Source: Burkholderia sp052045245 (lineage in GTDB: Bacteria > Pseudomonadota > Gammaproteobacteria > Burkholderiales > Burkholderiaceae). Taken from it: a stretch of DNA of 64,000 nucleotides. The notes beneath the pieces are model-generated. The model did no database searches and was not told the DNA's origin. It saw only the letters and a list, made by a program, of their open reading frames with translations. The stretch is from the NCBI RefSeq assembly GCF_052045245.1, contig NZ_JBQEON010000002.1, forward strand, positions 1 through 64,000. Direction: 5' to 3'. Positions 58,639 through 64,000 of this stretch are shown piece after piece (the stretch's first letter is position 1; every line of letters begins with the position of its first letter). A program made the position numbers and the translations under genes.

Positions 58639-60618
58639 ATGAAGATCAATCCGCAACATTCAGGTACCGGCCCGGTGTGCTCGCGCATCGCACGGGGCAC
58701 GATGATGGCCGCGATCCTCTGTACCGGGACGCTGACCGTGTACAGCGCACTGGCCCAGGAAGGCGCCGAATCGGCCGCGCTGATGAAGGGCGGTGCGAGC
58801 GCACCGGCCGCCGTCGCGAAGGGGCCGATGCAGATGACGATCAGCATGGCGCCGGTACCGGCCGCCGCGCCCGCATCGGCGGGGCCGCTGCGCGGACCGA
58901 ACTGCGTGGGCGCGGTGCGCGAGTCGACCAGCGTCAGCGTGCCGCTCGGCAAGTCGATGCTGGTGCCGATGCCGGAGCCGGTCCGCAACCGGACCATCGG
59001 CAACCCGGCCGTCGCGCAGGCGACGATGGTGTCGCCGCAGACGCTGTATATCCTCGGGCTGTCGGTCGGCACGACCAACATGATCGTGCAGGGGCGCAGC
59101 GGCGCGTGCCGCGTGATCGACGTTGCGGTCGGCGCGGATGCCGGCGGCCTGCAGGCGTCGCTGCAGCAGCTGATGCCGAACGAGCGCGACATTCATGTAT
59201 CGACCGCCGCCGGCACGATCGTGCTGGCCGGCACGGTATCGAGCTCGCAGGCCGCGCAGCAGGCCATGCAGATCGCCCACGCGTACAGCGACAGCGCCGG
59301 TGAAGGCGGCGGCGCCAAGGGCGGCGGTGTGCTGAACATGCTGGCCGTCACGTCGCCGCAGCAGGTGATGCTCGAGGTGAAGGTCGCCGAAGTGTCGAAG
59401 ACGCTGATCAACCAGATGGGCGCCGCGTTCAACATCCAGGGCGGCTTCGGCTCGTGGAGCGGTGCGCTCGTCAGCAACCTGCTCGCGGGCGTCGCGAGTG
59501 CCGCCGTCTTCAACAAGGCGAACAACCGGCCGTTCAGCATCGCGGCCGACGCGCAGAACACCGACAACCTCGTCAAGATCCTCGCGGAGCCGAACCTCGT
59601 GACGATCAGCGGTCAGGAGGCGACGTTCCTCGCCGGCGGCAAGATCTTCATCCCGGTCCCGCAGAGCAGCGGCACCGGCACGTCGTCGATCACCCTGCAG
59701 GAAGAGGAGTTCGGCGTCGCGCTGAAGTTCACGCCGACCGTGCTCGCGAACGGCCGGATCAACCTGAAGGTCGCGCCGGAAGTATCGGAGCTGTCCCAGA
59801 CGGGCGTCACGCTGAGTGCCAGCAACATCGGCGGCACGTCGATCCTGCCGCTGATCACGACCCGGCGCGCGTCGACGACGGTCCAGATGAGCGACGGCGA
59901 ATCGTTCGCGATCGGCGGGCTGATCAAGGACAACGCGAGCGGTGCGCTGAAGGCGATCCCGGGCGTCGGCGAGGTGCCGGTGCTGGGCGCGCTGTTCCGC
60001 AGCACATCGTTCCAGCAGGACCGCACCGAGCTGATCTTCCTGATCACGCCGCACCTGGTGAAGCCGCTGCAGACCGCCGCCGTGCCGTTGCCGACCGACA
60101 GCTTCTCGAAGCCGAACGAAGCCGACGTATTTGCGACCGGCAACATGGAAGGCCGCAAGGGGGTCCGCACGCAAGGCGCTCAGCCGGCGAACGGCGCATC
60201 GGCCGCACCGCAGACGCCGGCTCCGGCGCCGGCGCCGCAATCGAACGCGCCCGCTGCGCCGGCCGTCGCATTGCCGGCACCGCGTGCGCCGCAGGCAGCG
60301 GTTGCACCGGCGCCGGTGCCGGCACGGCCGGAGCAGGCCGCGGCTGCCGCGGCCGACGCGGCAGGGGCCGTGCGCGTCGAGCCGGTGCCGACCGCGCAGG
60401 CGCAGTCGGTGCCGCTGGCGCAGCCACTTGCGCAGCCGCAGGCCGATACGGCCAGCGCGGCGCGGATCGCGCGCATCGAAGCCGCTGCCGCGCGCCTCGC
60501 GGCGGCTGGCTCCGCCACGCCGGCCAAGCCCGCGCCGCACTCGAAGCCCGGCTTGCCCGCCGCTCCCCGCGCGGAGATCGCGCGGGCGAACACCGGCCCC
60601 GAATCCACCGATCGTTGA
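58639..60618 (+). CDS. cpaC: Tad pilus secretin RcpA/CpaC with long Pro/Ala tail
   Basis: 659 residues. The order is: a long N-terminal leader ending near SALAQ/EG; the pilus-formation N domain (VPLGKSMLVPMPEPVRNRTIG); a BON-like domain; the secretin domain (VMLEVKVAEVSKTLINQMG through LFRSTSFQQDRTELIFLITP). It forms the outer-membrane channel of the Flp pilus. From ~515 to the end there is a 145-residue tail rich in Pro and Ala (APAPAPQSNAPAAP...), not part of typical secretins, which might span the periplasm or bind other Tad proteins. Confidence 0.92.
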   Translation: MKINPQHSGTGPVCSRIARGTMMAAILCTGTLTVYSALAQEGAESAALMKGGASAPAAVAKGPMQMTISMAPVPAAAPASAGPLRGPNCVGAVRESTSVSVPLGKSMLVPMPEPVRNRTIGNPAVAQATMVSPQTLYILGLSVGTTNMIVQGRSGACRVIDVAVGADAGGLQASLQQLMPNERDIHVSTAAGTIVLAGTVSSSQAAQQAMQIAHAYSDSAGEGGGAKGGGVLNMLAVTSPQQVMLEVKVAEVSKTLINQMGAAFNIQGGFGSWSGALVSNLLAGVASAAVFNKANNRPFSIAADAQNTDNLVKILAEPNLVTISGQEATFLAGGKIFIPVPQSSGTGTSSITLQEEEFGVALKFTPTVLANGRINLKVAPEVSELSQTGVTLSASNIGGTSILPLITTRRASTTVQMSDGESFAIGGLIKDNASGALKAIPGVGEVPVLGALFRSTSFQQDRTELIFLITPHLVKPLQTAAVPLPTDSFSKPNEADVFATGNMEGRKGVRTQGAQPANGASAAPQTPAPAPAPQSNAPAAPAVALPAPRAPQAAVAPAPVPARPEQAAAAAADAAGAVRVEPVPTAQAQSVPLAQPLAQPQADTASAARIARIEAAAARLAAAGSATPAKPAPHSKPGLPAAPRAEIARANTGPESTDR

Positions 60619-60638
60619 AGTCATCCAAGGGGACGCTC

Positions 60639-60935
60639 ATGAACTCCGCCCACCTCGTATTCGTGCGCCGCGCGGCGCTCGCCATACCGCTCGCGTTCGC
60701 GCTCGCCGGCTGCATGTCGTCGACGCCGGTGTGGGACACCCGCTTCGGCGACTCGGTCCGCGCCGTCACGCAAGCCCAGATCATCGATCCGCATGCCGCC
60801 GACCACGCGGCATCGCGCCAGGTCGTCGACGGCAGCTCCGCGGCAGCCGCGCTCGACAACTACGACAAGTCGTTCAAGTCGCCCGAGCCGAAAGCCAATG
60901 CCTTCGTGATCGGGATCGGCAAGTCGGCGCAGTAA
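60639..60935 (+). CDS. Small Tad-locus lipoprotein
   Basis: 98 residues. The lipoprotein signal ends LAFALAGC, with the lipidated Cys at residue 25 (LAG/C). The mature part (SSTPVWDTRFGDSVRAVTQAQ, then DPHAADHAASRQVVDG) is a pattern seen in small lipoproteins next to secretins in Tad loci. It probably acts as pilotin or stabiliser of the secretin in the outer membrane. It is located 20 bases after the secretin gene. Confidence 0.82.
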   Translation: MNSAHLVFVRRAALAIPLAFALAGCMSSTPVWDTRFGDSVRAVTQAQIIDPHAADHAASRQVVDGSSAAAALDNYDKSFKSPEPKANAFVIGIGKSAQ

Positions 60936-60960
60936 CACAGGCACGCTCAGGGAGAACGCC

Positions 60961-62232
60961 ATGTCCAGCGCAGCTCGTCATCCGAAGCTCACGCGTCGCG
61001 GTATGCATCGTCAGCGAGGCGCCGTCGCGATCATCGTCGGTCTCGCACTGGCGGTGATGATCGGGTTCGTCGGTCTCGCGCTGGACCTTGGCAAGCTGTA
61101 CGTCACACGCAGCGAACTACAGAACAGCGCCGACGCATGCGCATTGTCCGCGGCCCGCGACCTGACGACGGCCATCAGCCTGCAGGTCGCGGAAGCGGAC
61201 GGCATCGCCGCAGGCCACTCGAATTTCGCGTTCTTTCAGCAGAACGCCGTGCAGATGGCGACGGATTCGAACGTCACGTTCAGCGATTCGCTGACCAATC
61301 CGTTCCTCACCAAGACGGCGGTCACCACGCCGGCGAACGTCAAGTACGTGAAGTGCACCGCGCAGCTGACCAACATCGCGCACTGGTTCATCGAGGTGCT
61401 CAACACGATTCCCGGCGTGCAGGTCGCGAACGCGGCGCAGGTTTCGGCGAGTGCGATCGCGACGGTCGGATCCGGGCAGACGACCTGCGCGATTCCGGTG
61501 TTCGTGTGCCGCGCGGCGGCCAGCGCACCGTACAAGGTCGGCGACTGGATCTCGTCGCCGTCCGGTTCGTCGGCGACCTACGGGCCCGGCAACTTCGGCT
61601 GGGCGGCGCTCGACGGCTCGACCAACGAGCCGACCATCGCCAGCGAACTGTCGGGCAATACCTGCAACATCACGTCGCCGCCCGCCCTCGGTTCGACGGG
61701 CCTGAAGTCCGCGTCGCTGCGCGCGTGGAATACCCGCTTCGGCATCTATACGAACGGCGCCAACGGTGCGAGCGGCCAGCCGGACTTCACCGGCTATGCG
61801 TATGTGGGCCCGAACTACGGGCCGCCGGGAACGGCCGGCATCGTCGGCGACGCGTACACGCAGTTCGTGATCGATCGCACGCAGTTCAAGGCCTACCAGG
61901 GCGACGGTGCGGCGCCCGCCGGCAGCGGCATCGCGACCAACGGGAGCTACCCGGCCAGCAACTACCAGACCTTTGGCGGCGACCGCCGGGTCGCGCTTGC
62001 CCCGGAGGGCGACTGCTCGACGCTGAACGGGGCGAGCAACCAGCTGACCGTCACGCAGTGGGACTGCGTGCTGATGCTCGATCCGCTGCCGTTCAGCCCG
62101 GGTTCCGGTGGCGTCGTCGCGCACCTCGAATACCTCGGCTCGACGGCATCCGGCAGCACGCCTTGCGCGACGCACGGTTTGCCGGGCAGCGGCAGCGCGG
62201 CCGGCATCAAGGTGCCGATGCTCGTTCAATAG
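60961..62232 (+). CDS. TadG-like pilus protein
   Basis: 423 residues. The N-terminal Tad domain (QRGAVAIIVGLALAVMIGFVGLALDLGKLY) is a pseudopilin-like membrane segment, followed by SADACALSAARDL and a large Gly/Ser/Asn-rich periplasmic domain. TadG-type proteins are thought to act at the inner membrane or as a pilus tip or scaffold. It stands 25 bases after the lipoprotein and 13 bases before the first tadE-like gene. Confidence 0.88.
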   Translation: MSSAARHPKLTRRGMHRQRGAVAIIVGLALAVMIGFVGLALDLGKLYVTRSELQNSADACALSAARDLTTAISLQVAEADGIAAGHSNFAFFQQNAVQMATDSNVTFSDSLTNPFLTKTAVTTPANVKYVKCTAQLTNIAHWFIEVLNTIPGVQVANAAQVSASAIATVGSGQTTCAIPVFVCRAAASAPYKVGDWISSPSGSSATYGPGNFGWAALDGSTNEPTIASELSGNTCNITSPPALGSTGLKSASLRAWNTRFGIYTNGANGASGQPDFTGYAYVGPNYGPPGTAGIVGDAYTQFVIDRTQFKAYQGDGAAPAGSGIATNGSYPASNYQTFGGDRRVALAPEGDCSTLNGASNQLTVTQWDCVLMLDPLPFSPGSGGVVAHLEYLGSTASGSTPCATHGLPGSGSAAGIKVPMLVQ

Positions 62233-62245
62233 AGGAGACGCGATC

Positions 62246-62779
62246 ATGAAAAGGCTCCCGATTCGCCGGTCACGCATGCGCGGTGTCGCCGCGGTCGAAT
62301 TCGCGCTCGTGCTGATGCCGATGATCGTGCTCGCCACCGGCGTGGCCGAGTTCGGCCGCGCGATCTACCAGTACGAGACGCTGACCAAGGCGACGCGCGA
62401 CGCGGCGCGCTACCTGTCGGTCTATCTGCCGGCCGACAGCGCGTATCCGCTCGCGGCGGCGCAGTGCCTGGTCGTCTACGGCAACACGACCTGCGGGGCC
62501 GCCGGCACGGAGCTCGTGCCGGGACTCACGACGTCGATGGTGATCGTCTGCGACGCCGCGCATTCGACCGATTGCGCCGATGCGTCCGATCCGCCGCAGT
62601 TCGCGAACCTGCCGACCTACGACTCGACCAACAACGCGGCAAGCGGCACGGCGACGGGCAGTATCAACGTCGTCGAGGTAAAGGTGAAGGGTTACCAGTA
62701 CCAGCCGATTCCGGCCTACCCGGGGCTGTCGTCGATCACCTTCGGCAACATCGTTACCGTGATGAGGCAAGTGTCATGA
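62246..62779 (+). CDS. TadE-like pseudopilin
   Basis: 177 residues. The N-terminal segment RGVAAVEFALVLMPMIVLATG is the pseudopilin signature (G/V...E). The following LTKATRDAARYLSVY is the TadE motif. A periplasmic domain with four cysteines follows. It is probably processed by the same peptidase as Flp and is needed for pilus assembly. AGAGGAG precedes the ATG. Its stop overlaps the next start (ATGA), so the two are translationally coupled. Confidence 0.88.
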   Translation: MKRLPIRRSRMRGVAAVEFALVLMPMIVLATGVAEFGRAIYQYETLTKATRDAARYLSVYLPADSAYPLAAAQCLVVYGNTTCGAAGTELVPGLTTSMVIVCDAAHSTDCADASDPPQFANLPTYDSTNNAASGTATGSINVVEVKVKGYQYQPIPAYPGLSSITFGNIVTVMRQVS

Positions 62780-63219
62780 ACGCGCGCTCCTTCTCGCCGT
62801 CGCGCCGTCGCGCCCAACGTGGCGCCACGATCGTCGAATTCGCGCTGGTCGCATCGATCCTGATCATGCTGCTGATCGGCATCTTCGAATTCGGGCGCGT
62901 GCTGTTTTACTGGAACACGGCGAGCGAGGCCATCCGGCTCGGCGCGCGCACGGCGATCGTCTGCGACGTGAATGCCGCCGGCATCGTGAAGCGCGTGAGG
63001 TCGCTGCTGCCGATCCTCGCGAACTCGAACGTGGCGGTGAGCTATACGCCCACAGGCTGCGACGTGAGCTCCTGCTCGTTCGTGACCGTCAGCGTTACCA
63101 ACGTCACGGTCACGACGATGATTCCGCTCGCGAGCGTCACGATCACGATGCCGCCGTTCACCACGACGATGCCGCGGGAAAGCCTGAACTCCTCGACGGG
63201 CGGTAGCGCCTGTCAATAA
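62776..63219 (+). CDS. TadE/TadF-like pseudopilin
   Basis: 147 residues. The segment QRGATIVEFALVASILIMLLIGIFEFGRVLFYW is a textbook TadE N-terminus, followed by ASEAIRLGARTAIVCD. The C-terminal part is beta-rich and threonine/valine-rich (SFVTVSVTNVTVTTMI). It overlaps the preceding gene by four bases and lies 21 bases before cpaE. The two small pseudopilins probably form a complex. Confidence 0.88.
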   Translation: MNARSFSPSRRRAQRGATIVEFALVASILIMLLIGIFEFGRVLFYWNTASEAIRLGARTAIVCDVNAAGIVKRVRSLLPILANSNVAVSYTPTGCDVSSCSFVTVSVTNVTVTTMIPLASVTITMPPFTTTMPRESLNSSTGGSACQ

Positions 63220-63240
63220 TCGAACCGACGAGGCACAGCC

Positions 63241-64000
63241 ATGATCAATATCCTCGTAGCTGCCGACGATACCGCCCGGCTCACGCAGATCGCACGTCTG
63301 GTCACGGACTGCGGACACTATCGCGTGACGCGCGCGCATGGCCGGCCGTCCCAGATCGAGCATCGAACCGACGGGCTCGATTCATTCGATATCCTGCTGA
63401 TCGACGGCGCGACGAGCGAGGCGGCCGAGCTGTCGGCGATCGAGCGGATCTGCCGGCTGCACCCGTGCCTGACCGGCATCCTGGTGGCCGCCGATGCGGC
63501 GCCGCACGTGCTGCTGGACGCGATGCGCGCCGGCGTGCGCGACGTGCTGCAGTGGCCGATCGAACCGGCGGCGCTCGCCCGTGCGCTCGAACGCGCCGCC
63601 GCGCAAAGCACGCGGCGCGACGCCGACGATACGCGGTTCGTGTCGTTCATGTCGTGCAAGGGCGGCGCGGGCACGAGCTTCGCCGCGAGCAACGTCGCGT
63701 ACGAGATCGCCGAGGGCCACAAGCGCCGCGTGTTGCTGGTCGATCTGAACCAGCAGTTCGCGGATGCCGCGTTCCTCGTCAGCGACGAGACGCCGCCGTC
63801 GACGCTGCCGCAGCTGTGCGCGCAGATCGAGCGGCTCGACGGCGCGTTTCTCGATGCGAGCGTCGCGCACGTGACGCCGACCTTCCACGTGCTCGCGGGC
63901 GCGGGCGACCCGGTCAAGGCCGCGGAGATGCGCGAGGATGCGCTCGAATGGATTCTCGGCGTCGCGGCGCCGCGCTACGACTTCGTGATCTTCGACCTCG
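63241..64000 (+). CDS. cpaE: CpaE/TadZ ParA-like ATPase (truncated by window end)
   Basis: At least 253 residues, open at the window end. An N-terminal receiver-like domain (ILVAADDTARLTQIARLV; DILLIDGA; RDVLQWPIEP) is followed by the deviant Walker A of the MinD/ParA family, CKGGAGTSFAASN (~142-155), and VLLVDLNQQFADAAF. CpaE/TadZ proteins localise the Tad machine to the cell pole. The rest of the locus (cpaF, tadB, tadC and more) is expected beyond the window. Confidence 0.92.
   Translation, partial: MINILVAADDTARLTQIARLVTDCGHYRVTRAHGRPSQIEHRTDGLDSFDILLIDGATSEAAELSAIERICRLHPCLTGILVAADAAPHVLLDAMRAGVRDVLQWPIEPAALARALERAAAQSTRRDADDTRFVSFMSCKGGAGTSFAASNVAYEIAEGHKRRVLLVDLNQQFADAAFLVSDETPPSTLPQLCAQIERLDGAFLDASVAHVTPTFHVLAGAGDPVKAAEMREDALEWILGVAAPRYDFVIFDL

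Noticed and set aside
1..64000. CRISPR arrays, tRNA or rRNA genes, prophage or integrative-element borders
   Set aside because: No regularly spaced repeats, no cloverleaf recognised and no integrase or att-like repeat seen by eye. The group II intron is the only mobile element found.

Overview
The window looks like a GC-rich betaproteobacterial chromosome, most likely Burkholderia (cepacia complex or a close relative). The evidence is the strong G/C preference at third codon positions, a fused double-length UvrA, many LysR/AraC/LacI regulators beside small metabolic operons, and a Burkholderia-style Tad pilus locus. This is judged by eye; no database search was run.

Layout. 1-2.2 kb: a group II intron on the minus strand, whose reverse transcriptase seems to have lost its HNH endonuclease. 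2.3-8.3 kb: a fused tandem UvrA behind a near-perfect LexA box. 8.4-10.7 kb: a dicarboxylate/glutamate-type symporter followed by a periplasmic binding protein. 10.9-15.5 kb: LysR regulators, one a remnant, with an SDR dehydrogenase, a flavodoxin-like protein and a broken aldo/keto reductase. 15.6-24.3 kb: an eight-gene minus-strand cluster (DapA-like aldolase, Fe-alcohol dehydrogenase, DUF1537 acid-sugar kinase, PdxA-like dehydrogenase, sodium:solute symporter, Asp-box sialidase-like protein, DeoR regulator, SDR) that reads as an acid-sugar catabolic system of unknown substrate. 25.1-26.7 kb: an OFA-type MFS carrier with its tiny partner protein.

26.7-31.8 kb is visibly richer in A/T and holds the most striking find: a MACPF/perforin-like protein followed by an aegerolysin/Cry34-like protein and a small secreted cysteine protein. 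Together they look like a two-component pore-forming toxin, comparable in kind to pleurotolysin A/B and to the insecticidal AfIP-1A/1B pair. A DUF4238-like gene and a zinc-ribbon gene lie beside it.

31.8-36 kb: GtrA-like flippase, UDP-galactopyranose-mutase-like flavoprotein and a large membrane protein (glycan modification). 36.7-37 kb: two gene scars facing each other. 37.1-40.3 kb: alpha/beta hydrolase with divergent AraC regulator, a binding protein without signal peptide, and a small monooxygenase. 40.5-43.8 kb: a response regulator with a degenerate HD-GYP domain and an MHYT histidine kinase. 43.9-47.1 kb: a gluconate-type regulon (LacI repressor, gluconokinase, MFS carrier) with three copies of one palindromic operator. 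47.5-49.9 kb: small secreted protein, PHB-depolymerase-type esterase, GNAT acetyltransferase. 50-54 kb: four-gene glycosyltransferase operon (two GT87, GT2, GtrA). 55-64 kb: Tad/Flp pilus locus, cut by the window end inside cpaE/tadZ.
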